Positions 11,109 through 22,779 of a stretch of 64,000 nucleotides of DNA are shown here, in pieces. The stretch comes from Lumbricus terrestris. Lineage: Eukaryota; Annelida; Clitellata; Crassiclitellata; Lumbricidae. Numbering within the stretch: the first letter of the stretch is position 1; each line of letters begins with the position of its first letter. The stretch is from the NCBI GenBank assembly GCA_949752735.1, contig OX457042.1, positions 60,019,723 through 60,083,722 of the forward strand, given 5' to 3'. Position numbers and translations under genes: made by a program. A model generated the notes under the pieces. The model saw nothing but the letters and a program-made list of their open reading frames with translations. It was not told the origin of the DNA and searched no databases.

Positions 11109-11971
11109 ACGGAAATGGACATCAATGGAAAGAGGAGGGATCAGAAGAAGGAAGGTACACATTTGAGAGTAGGATCGAGGTAAGGAGAGCGAGAGGATGA
11201 CGGGTAGAGAAGGAGGTAGAGCGAGACTGAGAAGAAATTTTAGGGAGGCACGATGCATGCGCTGTTAGTGAGGTACGCGTGGGATGACGTTATGAAGGAG
11301 GAGGCAGTGAGTAGCAGAACAGGTACATGTAAATTATCGCTTTGACGTAATCAATACCAGGTACCAGGTAGTAATATTGAAGCCTGCTGCTGCTTAACGA
11401 CACTGTACAATGTGTCATAGCAAAGATAAGCAGTGTCACCCCTTTTCTCCAGACTGGCACTGTTAGCACATATATTCAGAAAGCACTTGTCGATTAAGAA
11501 ACATTCCATTGAAACTGCATTAATTAAAATCCAGAATCTCATAATCAGAATCATATCTTCTTTAAAATATACATAATTTAGGCTATTTCATGCGCCCATT
11601 TGTCTGAATTAGGGCAGAGCCACAATTTTATGCACTGCACCCCGTCCTGCTTTAATTAAAAAACGTCAGTTCGCTATAGATGATCACTTTAATGATAATA
11701 GACCTGATGGCGATGTTCCCTAAGTTTGATAGCTTCACTTCGAATCAATTAAATAGCCTCGAACATTGGTAGCGACTGTTTTTGGTAATGTAAGACTCTT
11801 ACATGCATAATAATTATGACCAGTTTTAAGCCTCACCAGAATCCTAATAAAACCCAGTTGTCGGAGTATATACTTTATAGGTTATACTATACAGGCCATC
11901 CGTCTGAAAACCAGATAATTTAACAGCAAATTTCACTCATTTCTGAAGTTTAGCTATTAGACGATTGCGAA

Positions 11972-12535
11972 TGCAGTTTGATCGGTGACCGGACAAAATG
12001 GTAGCGGACAAGATGGTATGGATGAAATCAAAGCTGAATTAGTGAATTTTTATATATGAAATAGAAGCCGGATTAATTAAAAAAAACGCTTGTGAAATCG
12101 AAGCTGGATGAAGGCTCTGCATGGATATTATTATAATTTTATATGAAATGGAGGCTTGATTGATGAAAATAACGCTTTAGATATAGAAGCTGGATCAGGG
12201 TATTTTCATAGCTGAAATAGAAGCTGGATTAATGAAAGATCCATTGCAAATGGAGGTTGATTTATGGAATCTTATGGCTGAAATTGAAGCTGGATACATC
12301 ATGAAACACATGAATGAAAGACATCAAATCAGCTTCCATTTATCAAGATTTTTTCGCCAATCCAGCCTCCTTTTCTCAAGCTTTTTTCTTCACTAGAGCT
12401 CTACTTCAGCCACAAAAAAGCCATCCACCCTCTATTTCAGCAATAAAATACCCTCATCCAGCTTCCATTTAAACATACCATTTTGTCCGTACCATTTTGT
12501 CCGCTACCATTTTGTCCTAGAACCGTTTGATCCAA
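11972..12535. mobile_element. foldback element with GGACAAAATGG subrepeat ends and internal satellite
   Basis: The left end has GGACAAAATGGTAGC then GGACAAGATGGTA. The right end has the complement in three units (CCATTTTGTCCGTACC, CCATTTTGTCCGC...). Inside, the left half carries AGAAGCTGGATTAATGAAAG-type repeats and the right half carries them inverted (AATCAGCTTCCATTTATCAA), so the whole unit is a large inverted repeat. GTTTGATCGGT and ACCGTTTGATCC mark the outer ends. No coding capacity. Confidence 0.75.
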
Positions 12536-12659
12536 TGACGTCGTCTTCTAACTCAAGGATCATGTTCTTTTACCATATCAGATCGCTTTTCACATAATAT
12601 TATGTCGGCATAAAATCAAATAATCATTCATGAATTATTCTACGAGCGACATATCTTTG

Positions 12660-12735
12660 AGCCATTCATACATTCAAGTATTTATATAGCGCCTATTGAA
12701 GGAAGCTGCTCAGAGGCGAGTGAAGGACTTGCTCA
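12660..12735 (-). repeat. LINE 3-prime tail, reverse orientation
   Basis: The complement reads GCCTCTGAGCAGCTTCC...GGCGCTATATAAATACTTGA and ends in an ATGAATG-type tail, matching the tail at 5868 in reverse. Confidence 0.6.
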
Positions 12736-12769
12736 AGGTTCCTACACGGCGGTTTGAGACTGCAGCCTT

Positions 12770-13227
12770 CCGGTGTCATGAAATAGAGTATCCCCCGTAT
12801 TGATTGTATCCCCCAAATTTTAAAAAGTCGAAAAAACCGCTTCCGCGTGTATTTTTTTGGGCAAATTAATTTTCATCTGCTTTGTTTTGAACAATGACGC
12901 TAATAGGTATGTTTATTCCTACTAGATAATTTGTTTTGCCCTGTTTTTAGAGCACTTAAAACGTTTAAAACACTTAAGAACACTCAGAATCACTAAATAA
13001 ATTCGAGTTGTCTTTTTCTGAGCACTGCTTAGGACACTTAAAACATTTAGAGTCACTTTAAATTTTGATTACAGCATAAATATTTTTATTATGCGCATTT
13101 TTCAAGAAAGGGGATAGAATGGTTTATCCACCCGGATAGTATAGACCGGTTAATTCCATCCGTGGGGATAGATTAGTTCATCCCCCCGGATAGCTTTCAG
13201 GGGGGATACTCCGTTTCGTGTCACCGG
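12770..13227. mobile_element. CCGGTGTCACGAAAT TIR element, copy 3
   Basis: 458 bp, the same length as copy 1 and similar throughout. The ends are CCGGTGTCATGAAATAGAG and its complement ending GTTTCGTGTCACCGG. Confidence 0.85.
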
Positions 13228-13807
13228 CTGCAAACCAACAAACATCCCCATTGCACCACCGCGTCTCACTTGTATTTGTCTCATAAACTACTGATGGTTT
13301 CAGATCTTTTTCAGATCCATAGAAAAGCCTCATACGATCAGCATAATAATAATTATTACGTTCTTATTGAATTCATTGAACAAACTATGCCCTAGTAAAG
13401 TACTACTCTAAGCTTACATTGAAAGTAAACGTCTATCACTGATCGATGTTAATCCATCACATGAATAGACACTAGACAGAGCACTCAATCTCTTCGTTGC
13501 GACTCTAAGACTTGATGTAATCCACTTACTGTAACCGTCTCAGGGTATTCGCCGTCTTTGTTACTATGCTCTGAAATTCGCTCTCAGTTCGATCCCTCAA
13601 TTATTGTTTGATGGTGGCTTTCAGCTCTAAACTGAGGACTCGTCGGTTTCAACTACCATCATAATATTCATCGTTAGCCGAGATTGTAGTTTCGACGACT
13701 ATCGCATGGCAATATAATTTATCAAAAGGAAAGTCGATTCGAATTCGATTTTACTCTACTGACATTATCTGGAACATTTTGAAAGTTGGCATTATATTAA
13801 TAACTAG
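13228..13807. other. no supported gene
   Basis: AT-rich, no repeat with clear ends, no convincing exon. Confidence 0.5.
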
Positions 13808-14530
13808 ATGTGTAACCCGGCGTTGCCCGGGAAATTTAGGGTTTTAAACACTACTCCCCTATGGTACCAAACGTTGACCGCTAAATTTCGGGTTTTCGCC
13901 AACCCTCTACCCCACCCCGCTTCCCCAAAAAGCCAAACGTAACACGCCCCTGCGGGGCGCTAGGGAAATTATTACTGGGCTTGTATGACGTCATTCGGGC
14001 TGTAGACTCTTTTACTAAAGCTCGATACTGTTTACCAAAGTGTGAGCGATGAAATCTGTCTTAACAACGCTTCTGTCTTAAAACGCTAATAACTCAAGTT
14101 CTAAAGTGAAATTTAGGGTTTTAAAAACTACTCCACTCTGGTACCCATCGTTGACTGCTAAATTTCGGGTTTTCGCCAACCCTCCACCCCACCTCGCTTC
14201 CCCAAAAAGCCAAACTTGACCCACCCCTGCAGGGCGCTGCGGATATTATTACTGGGCGGGTATGACGTCATGCGGGATTAGACTCTTCACTTAACGCTGG
14301 CGCTATCAATTAATGATGAAATCTGTCTTAAAACGCTAATAATTCTTGTTTTAAATTGAATTAAAACCTGAAAATAGTTGCGATGACCTTATAATTTGGG
14401 TAAGAATCGATTGCAATAATTTTTTTTAACCGACGCTGTTTCATTTCCGAGCCTATTCTGCAGGGGAGAGTCAAAAGCGTACAAACAAACAAACATATGG
14501 AAAGTGTTTCGGAATTATAATATAGATTAT
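13808..14530 (+). repeat. GTTGCCCGGGAAATT interspersed element with internal 278-bp tandem duplication
   Basis: It starts GTAACCCGGCGTTGCCCGGG. A block beginning GAAATTTAGGGTTTTAAA is present at about 13829 and 14107, each followed by TTCGGGTTTTCGCCAACCCT, CCCCAAAAAGCCAAAC and GGGCGCT. The right end is ACAAACAAACAAACATATGG and then ATTATAATATAGATT. Related starts occur at 3645, 41908 and 52307. Invertebrate genomes carry similar repeats; I do not assign a class. Confidence 0.7.
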
Positions 14531-17180
14531 TATAGTTAAGACGTAAGATGTTTTAGATAGGCGTACTTGTGCTAGTTTAGAATTATTGATATTATGACAT
14601 CTTTACACACTTCTTGCGGTTCAGGTTATCTTCGACGATAAACGCTTTGAGATGCTGTCTACGACCGGTAAAGAATTACTTACAATGCGTTCGATTATCT
14701 CTCTTCGGACTAACCGTGAAAAGGTGAAACCTTACACTCTGTACCTTGCTGTAGAACTGATCATTTACGTCTGCGGGCTGCAGGAAGTTATTAAACTTTT
14801 CCAAGATTATTCACCTTAATGCGAACAGCTACACCTGTAATATAGTATTCGGTTAAGATGTGTTTGTAAAGCACGAAAGAAGCGTCATTTTATTCCTACT
14901 TGGCCATAATGTGTGCTTCTGTTTATGCTATAGACCGACTATATCGATAGCTCAGTGTAAGCTATGAACCGTGTTGTTTATTGAAGTGGATCTCGACGAC
15001 GACCAATTGCAATGTGGGTTGCCATTTAGCCTACTGTAGGCATAGCCTATAAGACAGTCGCATGCAGTGTGCTCGTTTGCTCTCTTCATCGCTTAGAATC
15101 CAATCCATAAACTTAACGACGCGAAGTCTAACGATACCAAAATGGTTGTTGCCTGTTCAGTGATCCAGTCAGTTCAACCGTCTAATAGTTCAGCAGATCA
15201 GTAGTGCGTTACATAATAAGCCTATAGTCGATTTTATGTCTATACATTCATTTATCATTGATGAACTAATGATCTGATGATGTCCGCCCAATAACAATAT
15301 TTTATGCAGGTTGTGCTTAAAATGTCCTTCAATAATTTAGACAATTATAGTCATTATTATTTTAGATAATGTAGCGGATAACGCTGTGAATGACAGCATA
15401 GTTCTGCGAATTTGATTTGAGCTCAATTTCATCAAAAATGCTTAGCTACCATTGTGGTTGCCTATCTTACATTCGTTCACTCAGTCTCTCTGTGCAGTCT
15501 CTTTGGTTCTCCTTCTATCTATCTTCTGCTCATCTGTGACGATTGGTCGTTCATTGCATTTCACCCACATCTGCCAATCTCTTCCTCTCTGTCTCACTAC
15601 CTCCCTCCATCCTTCCCTCACTCCCTCCCTCCATTTCTCTCTGTCTCCCTCCCTCCCTCTTCTTCATTCTCTTCCGAAGTCGACCATGTCTTTCGATACG
15701 ACTCAATGAAGATGGGTTGTCAGCATCCGACTTAAGAGATAACAAGGTAGGCCTGCTGGAGTAAAAGAAAGAGTGGAAATTCAAATGGGAGCGAACTCCG
15801 CCACTGGTTGCGCTCTGCCAGTGCCAGTCCCAAGCCTGGATAAAGGAGGAGGGCATCGCTAATGGTCTTTGCTACCACACAGTGACGTTAAACTGCACAT
15901 ACCACCACCACCAAATGGGAGCAGTTGGCGCTGCGATAAACGCACAGCACGGATCAATTATACTACTATGTTTAGTATGCTATTGCTCGACATTCTAACT
16001 ATCTTGGTTTCCGTGTGAGCGGTTGAACATCTTTTACGACGTTCTCTATCTTTGAATTCTTCTCTTCTGCAGTGTAAGTATTGTCAGTGTCAATATCCTT
16101 GCAACAAAGGAAAACCTACTGAACCGTTTCCTCTATGAATAACATGCCGTCTTTCAATGACGTGCAGTCGATATAATGTCTACCAAAATATATCAAATGG
16201 ATGAATGGAAGAAATAATTATGAAAGGTGGTGGTACTGTGTCTTTGAACTCGATTTACAACTATTAAAAACGACCACAGAATGGCACAGATAAATATTAT
16301 TAGGCCTATGAGGACAATCTAAACGTTCGGCTGTTATCGAGTGTGCTACAGGAACATACGACGACGCTCAGCTTTGAATCATAAGCGGGTTTAGCCGAGG
16401 TAACCATAGACGCAACTCTGAATTTTATTTAGCGCTCGTGAATAAGCTGGTGTCCAGGGTTTCTTTTTTAGTGTGCAGTTCTACACAAAACGTGCAATGG
16501 TTCTAAATGAATTTGAGCAGTTTTTTATATGGACTTTTGCAGTGAAAACAAGTTTAAATGGTTAATCGTCATACTATTGTGAATAATTTACATAGGCCTA
16601 CATGGGGAAATAATTATGAATAAATAGAAAATGGTTGTGCAGTTCTAGAATTTCTTAAAAACAGCCTTCGAGTTGCACCTGCGTGACCTGGGATATTTGG
16701 TATGGTCAAGTGAAGAAAGCCGACGAAAGTACGGTGACCGATAAGTTGTTGTATTCTTTGAAAGGATATGATTTTGCATTATTATTCATTCGCAGACTCG
16801 CGTAGTAAACAATTGGCCTATAAATACTTGAGTGCTGATAGGACCACCTCCAAAAACTAAAGCATAAAGAATTCGAGTCTACAAATCATGCGATTGAAAC
16901 TATTTAGGCGGGCGTCATGGTTGTGGTAGCAATCTGACCTGAAGAGTCGAAAATAATCATGGCTTTTTAATAGCTTTCTATAGTGTTTCATTTACGCTAG
17001 AGAAACTCTATCAGAAGATCGTGATGAGCGCCCAGCATGGCTGTCAAACGGTTGAACTTGATTCCTGTAATAACTTGTCATCAACTCTTTATTCTGTGAT
17101 TTGTAAAATCAAGTTAAGTTGATGCACAGCTTGACATAGGCCTAATACTTACTTTAAATTAGTACTTAGTCCTATTTCCC
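14531..17180. other. no supported gene; pyrimidine tract and dispersed repeat
   Basis: 15590-15670 is a CTCCCTCCCT-type tract. 15790-15880 (CTCCGCCACTGGTTG..., GCCAGTCCCAAGCCTGG) is shared with 58450-58530 and is probably retroelement debris. I see no exon with consistent splice signals elsewhere. Confidence 0.5.
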
Positions 17181-17184
17181 GTGC

Positions 17185-17995
17185 AGGTCTACACATCGGG
17201 CGACGCATCTCCTCAACTTATTCCTGTCCATCGCCAGTTCTTCAGCTTTCACCCGACATCTCAAGCCATCTTTTATAGTGCCCTTCCAGTTCTTTCGTGG
17301 TCTTCTCCTCCTTTTACTTCCAGCATTCTAAGACATGACCTGACCTATTTGGCTCTTCGATTCTCATCCATGCGAAGAACATGTCCCATCCACCTCAATC
17401 TTCTTTTTCATATCTTCATATCTTCATATCTTTAATATGTTCCATATCTTCTTGTCCCATCATCTCTCATATGCTTTTTTTTACTTTGTTCCGCTACGAT
17501 AAATATATGTACTCAGCCTACTCAGCCATTTATGGGGCACTGCTTCCAGTCTTTTCCTGTTCGTCACCATCATTGGCCATCATTGGTCTCAGAACCGTAC
17601 AACAGTGTGCTTACAACCAGTGCGTTGTACAGACGACTCTTAATTTTTAGACTATGTCCATTTTCCTTCCATATTTTGCCAAGCCTACCAAAAGCAGCGT
17701 TTGCCTTCCCTATGCGCATCTTTACTTCTCCGTGACAGCTACTATATCCACTGTCCTTGGCTGCTTATATAGCAGAAAGAGTACACCATTTCCACCTCTA
17801 CGCCGTCGATCACAATCCTGTCATCCTCGCTCCATCTACTAAACTTCATGCTCTTTGCTTTCTCTGGGTTAATGGCAAGTCCTACTTTCGCCACCTCTAT
17901 ATAATAGATATGCGTCTTGGATATAAGTTCTTTCATGCCTCTCTATGTATCGTCTAACAGGGCGATACCATCTGCACAGTAGGGATCCGTCAACC
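17185..17995 (-). mobile_element. decayed LINE reverse transcriptase, C-terminal part
   Basis: Read on the minus strand with frameshifts: VGLAINPEKAKSM, then VIDGVEVEMVYSF, then KMRIGKANAAFGRLGKIW, then SRLYNALVVSTLLYGSET, then RWMGHVLRMD and RRPRKNW. This order is that of the thumb/C-terminal half of endonuclease-RT LINEs (the INxxKTK, LYGSE and W.GH..R landmarks). It is broken by at least three frameshifts or stops and has no host function. Confidence 0.8.
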
Positions 17996-18506
17996 TTTCG
18001 GTTCGGCATCCGTTGAAATGATAGGAGAGGATTAATATTTTTATCATTATTATAGGCCTATAGGCTAGTATTACTATCATTACTACCACTACTCTTGCTA
18101 TTACTACCTTTACTACTACTAATCACAGGTGGAAACAAACTACGCTTATGTGGGTCAACATTAATTTGCGTCATTTGCATTCAAGCAGTTTTATTTGAGT
18201 TTTAGTTTTTCTGTGTGCAGCTATGAAACTCTGCCTTTGATGAACCTAATCTTCAATGTGGTCACTGAACGACCCAGAGCGTCATAAAACTAAAATCTTC
18301 TGCTGTTTGATTATTCACAGACACTGCTAAATAATAACCAACTCACTCGCCGAATGACTGTCTGATCAACGTGTTCGTTCATTCAATCACATAATTATTC
18401 ATCCAGCCACCCATCAACCCGCCCACTCACACACTCACCAATTCACTCGCAAACTAACTGACATATTGACTGGATTGAGCTAGTTGATCTAAAAGCAATA
18501 ATAAGT

Positions 18507-18857
18507 AGGGCTGAAAGTGAGCCGGGTCTGTCGGGGTCTGACACCCGGTATTGATTTGCGTGACCTGCTGGTGCCGGGTCTCAGCCGGGTCGCGTGTTTA
18601 ACAATTTTGGACAAGCAACTAAAAAAGGTCGTCAAATAACCTACAAAAACTGGGAATAAAATGGTCCGATCCCATAATAATTTTTACAAATAACTAAAAT
18701 ACTTCTTCAGGCATAAAAACAGGTAAAAATGGTGCGATTGTGGGAAATTTTTGGCTAATGATTAAAAAAGCGTCGTGGGAAGAAACATTCGGCTCAAAGG
18801 CGTCAGCTCGTCCTCCAAATTCACACCCGGCAACTTTTCCAAACCACTTTCAGCCCT
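18507..18857. mobile_element. hAT-like TIR element (AGGGCTGAAAGTG ends)
   Basis: AGGGCTGAAAGTG at 18507 is answered by CACTTTCAGCCCT ending at 18857, with CCGGGT-rich subterminal sequence. Such ends are typical of hAT-derived MITEs. I cannot see a convincing 8-bp target duplication. Confidence 0.6.
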
Positions 18858-19274
18858 GGTTATAAGAATCGAAGCATCACAGGTCAGACAACAGACATTT
18901 TGAATGCTTTGCTCATTTATTCGACACCGGATTTCAAAATCATCTAAATTACATCAAATTTCTTTTTCGTCAATTCAGTGATTTAGAGTCTTCTTGAAAT
19001 CAAATTTCGAAATATGTTTAAATAATCATGTGAGGCGTCCAAATTTTGCGATTTGCTCCTCCTGAAATAAACCAACAAAATCTCTTAAGTAGAATAACTG
19101 CGAAAGTTTCTTGGTGTTGTTATTGTTATCATGACAATTATCATAATAATTGGTATCACTGGTACCCTACAATTACAACTACTAGACCTTTAACTATTTT
19201 CTATTCCAGTGCTAAGTCTTGCGATTATTACTATTGCCATCACTGTTGCTATTAATACTATAACAGAGTTTATT

Positions 19275-19945
19275 GTGGTGCTATATAAATGAAGGGTAAA
19301 AATATTAGAGAGGCGTATGGAGATATAACGGCAGTGATGATGGTGCAGAAGATAGAGGAAGAGAAGAAAGTTACAGACAGGTCAATGCATTGGATGGCAC
19401 ACAAAGAAATAGTTGCACGTTGAGTCATAGAGGAGAACTGACCAGCCACAGAGGGTTAGAGTGGATTTCAGACGACAGGCAGAATTGTGCAGACCAGTGG
19501 AGATGGGCAATCGGACGCAAACTGGAGGACAAAAATAGTTTCAGCGTTGGGCATCTTAAAAGACAAGTCCAGACAAAGAGAGGAGGTAGAGTTGTACGTT
19601 GCCAGTTTAAGTAATGGGGTATAATATTTGGAGGAAAATGGCAGCCGGACATTGCTCGAGATAGCTGGCTGACCTGGCTGGCTAGATGGATGGATCCGAT
19701 TTGACCAGGGTCCATGACAATAGAGGCCGTTACCCTGGACAGAAATTTGTTCGGCGAATTACAGCACTTACTGGCTAGGCAGTCAAGGAGAGGATTTAAG
19801 GAGGAATTAAAAGGAATGCGGCAGTCGGAAAAGCCCAGTCGAGGAAAGGCAGGCGGGACGACGAAGCGCGGAGAAGAGGTGCGGACAGGAGGGAAGATGG
19901 ACCAGACATATCGAGGGTCAGAATGAGGAAGAAGTAACTGAAAAG
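19275..19945. repeat. unrecognised dispersed sequence
   Basis: Bases 19690-19765 are repeated at about 36766-36845 (GATCCGATTTGACC.GGG.C.ATGACAA.AGAGGC), so this is interspersed. Open frames exist on both strands but neither gives a family I know. Confidence 0.45.
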
Positions 19946-20127
19946 GATAAGTGACCATTATTATTATTATTATCATTATTATTATTATTATTATTTGATT
20001 TAACAGACTAACATTATTATTATTCGTAGATATTAATATTGAACGTTTTACCGACGAGGGCTCTCGTTACATGCGACTAGTTCGCTCGCTTATTTGTGTA
20101 TCAAAATATTTGTGTAATAGCTTATTC

Positions 20128-20495
20128 TTATCTTATCTTATCTTATCTGACCAATTAATGGGTCTTGCTCCGAGGTATCTGTGCGATCAGATACATCGCC
20201 CCCTTTCTGCCACTTCGTTGCGTCCGCTTAGGTCCTCTGATCGGCTTGACCTCTTTGTCCCCCGAGTCAGGACTGCCATGGCTTAATCCAGATCATTTGC
20301 CTGCATTGGTCCCTCCTTATTGAATGGGCTTCCCCCATCAGTTCGCTCTGCCATCCTCTCTGGTAGTGTATCCTCGTCTTTCTGTCGTCTAAAAACTTGC
20401 CTTTTTAATCGGAGTTAAACGCACTGGGAGCGCATTTGAAAGGCTCTTGCTGCGAGAGGCGCTTTATTAATGGTCAGATAAGATAAGATAAGATA
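20128..20495 (+). mobile_element. LINE (CR1/L2-like) C-terminal fragment with GATAA tails at both ends
   Basis: LMGLAPRYLCD, LRSSDRLDLFVPRVRT, then an in-frame TAA, then FACIGPSLLNGLP and FCRLKTCLFNRS: the same C-terminal module as at 2-454. The 3-prime part has the GAGCGC...GAGAGGCGC hairpin and the tail TTAATGGTCAGATAAGATAA. The left border is the inverse of that tail (TTATCTTATCTGACCAATTAATG). Confidence 0.8.
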
Positions 20496-20496
20496 C

Positions 20497-20772
20497 ACAC
20501 ATGCATGCATACATACATGTACATACATACATGTACATACAAAATGTCATACATACATACATACATACATACATGTACATATATATACATACATACATAC
20601 ATACATACATACATACATACATACATACATACATACATGCATACATACATACATACATACATACATACATACATACATACATACATACATACATACATAC
20701 ATACAGACAGACAGACAGACAGACAGACATACAGACATACAGACATACAGACAGACATACCTAAATGCATGC
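20497..20772. repeat. (CATA)n / (CAGA)n microsatellite
   Basis: Long ACAT tetramer tract with GTACAT and GCATAC variants, turning into ACAG/ACAT at 20703-20760. The Met-Tyr-Val-Cys and His-Thr-Tyr-Ile frames across it are artefacts. Confidence 0.95.
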
Positions 20773-20789
20773 ATAATACATTCATTCAT

Positions 20790-22745
20790 TCATTCCTTCA
20801 TTAAGTGCATTTATATAGCCCATCTTTAAGGGGGCTACTCAGGGGCGTTCTCAACCTCAGCGCGATCAAATAAAACTGTCTTAACACTCAGGCTACCAAG
20901 CTTTTTTGTAACACTGACTACCAAGGAGGAGGGTGGTTACCACCCCCCCGGATTTTGGGTTTGGTTTGAGATATCATAACTTGTAATACACCATTTGATT
21001 CAGCATTCATTTCTGCACAAAATGGTATATTTAGGTTTAGAAAATATGAAGGCCCCTCGAAATTATGAATTTTTTTACCATGGGTACCCATCGATTCCAC
21101 AAAATGTATACTTACGCATAGGGAATATATTAGATTCTGTGTGTTTTATACATGATTTATATATAAAAAGTAGTTTACATATAATAAAGTCCAATATTCA
21201 ACTATAAAAACTAGTAATAAGTCTGTTTTATGTTAAATCAAAACAAAAAAACATGTTATAGCTGCTGAAAAACGTTTACGCAGACATATCGGTTCGCGTT
21301 GCAAAAAAGCCCAACATTTTTATACATTTTAATTTATTTTGAGCACTTCCGGTCATCAAATTTTAAATTATTTTGTATTACAAAATAGCCCGAAATGCCC
21401 TCTACAGAATGGCGTAATTTATTTCTATTAAAAAATAAATTATGGATAAGTTATAATAGAAATAACATGACAATTTTATGAAAATAAAACATGTTTATAT
21501 ATATTTTAATTTATTTTGAGCACTTTCGGTTGTCAAAAGACAACTCAGTGAGCATCCAAATGTAGCCCCACATTCCCTCTATAGAATGATATAATTTGTG
21601 TCTCTTAATATTATGGGGCGAAAAGTTACAGACGATATTCTAGGAGGAAGTGGTATCCACCCCTCTGGTACCTTGGGTATATCGGGTGTAACGTTTGAAC
21701 GGTAGGGGGCATCATCAAAAGTTTTAGCTCAAAATGTGTCCCAATGAACCCTCTACAGCACCCAATTTTTTCAAAATTTTATTCCAGACGGAACGCGTTT
21801 GATTTGCGAAAAACCTAGGGGGGTGGCAACCACCCCCTTGGTAGCCTGAGGGTTAAGATGAGAGAGGAAAGTCTGAGAAGGATTTGTAGAAAGGAAGCGA
21901 AGTGGCAGAGGAAGACCATTCCAGGTAGAGGGTCCTACCATCAAGAAAGCTCGGTTCTGCATAGTGGAAGTACGAGCAAAAGGGACTGAGAGCAGACTTT
22001 GTTCGGTCGAACGAAGGAACGGAGATGGCGAGCACTATGAGTAGGGCTACAGAGCTCACACAGATAGGCAGGAGTAAGGCCAAGGATGCAGCGCCAGACT
22101 AGATATCCTATACTCAATTCGCTGCTTGAGTGGAAGCCAGTGGAGAACGTCACGCATATGGCTGGAAATGTGGCTCAATTCGGGTATGCGGCCAATAAGG
22201 CAGGCTGCAGAGCGCAGTACGCAATCAAGGCAACTCAGACGGGCAATTGGTAGGCCAGTATAGAGAGAGCAGCATTAATCAAGTCTGGTGGTGACGAAAG
22301 AATGGACAAGGTTAGCAGCAGCAGTATGTGTAAGCGAGCGAGCAACAGTGCGTAGTTGACGCATTTGATAATAACAGGCTCGGTGAAGTGAGTGAATGTG
22401 TGGAGCAAAAGTGAGCTCTTGGTCCAGACTAGCGCCAAGGTCACGGACTCTTGTTGAGAAGACAAAATCAGGAAAGGCATCAGCAACGGTTGTCATCTAG
22501 CCAGCTGCTGGCGATTGCTAAGCCAAATTAATTGAATTTTTAAAGTGTTGAGGCGGAGTCGTTTGGATGACATCCAAGTCCCCCAAAGCTTCCATTGCGA
22601 AGTTCATGGCTTGGACAGTCGCAACAGAGTCAGAGGTAGACTTGCACATCATCTGCATAAAGATGGGCTTGCATAGCATGGGAGGCAAGTAGAGGGGCAA
22701 GATCAGAAGTATAGATAATAAAGATTATTACATGCATACATACAT
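20790..22745 (-). mobile_element. 5-prime-truncated LINE (CR1/L2-like) split by a piggyBac-like element
   Basis: Minus-strand RT fragments in order: LYADDVQVYL (palm YADD box, near 22640), DLGASLDQELTFAPHI, the QMRQLRTVARSL region, VLHWLPLKQRI and GPSTWNGLPLPLR, with several frameshifts. The reading SQTFLSHL reaches 21853 and resumes left of the insert at 20884 with KTVLFDRAEVENAPE and a stop, followed by a LINE 3-prime end and (AATG)n tail near 20790. The 5-prime end abuts a CATA tract. Confidence 0.85.
20885..21852. mobile_element. piggyBac-like TTAA element, non-coding
   Basis: 968 bp flanked by TTAA at 20881-20884 and 21853-21856. The ends are CACTCAGGCTACCAAG and CTTGGTAGCCTGAGGG, with a further inverted pair GGGTGGTTACCACCCCCC / GGGGGGTGGCAACCACCCCC inside. 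TTAA duplication with CCC-type ends fits piggyBac-derived elements. A truncated relative starts at 36491 after TTAA. Confidence 0.8.
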
Positions 22746-22779
22746 ACATACATACATACATACATACATACATACATAC
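22733..22779. repeat. (CATA)n tract, left part of an insertion hub
   Basis: CATA tetramers ending directly at the TA target of the element starting at 22782. Confidence 0.9.

Noticed and set aside
10568..11258. Three overlapping minus-strand frames of 149-195 codons with Pro/Cys/Ser repeats
   Set aside because: A 40-bp minisatellite without stops reads open in all three frames; coding would not be expected in three at once.
13808..14530. Hammerhead ribozyme in the GTTGCCCGGG element
   Set aside because: I looked for CTGATGA with a matching GAAA and stem II and did not find one; needs a covariance-model search to be sure.
15452..15764. Plus-strand frames with hydrophobic start and Ser/Leu-rich tail
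   Set aside because: Three overlapping frames share a CTCCCTCC tract; none shows splice sites or a domain.
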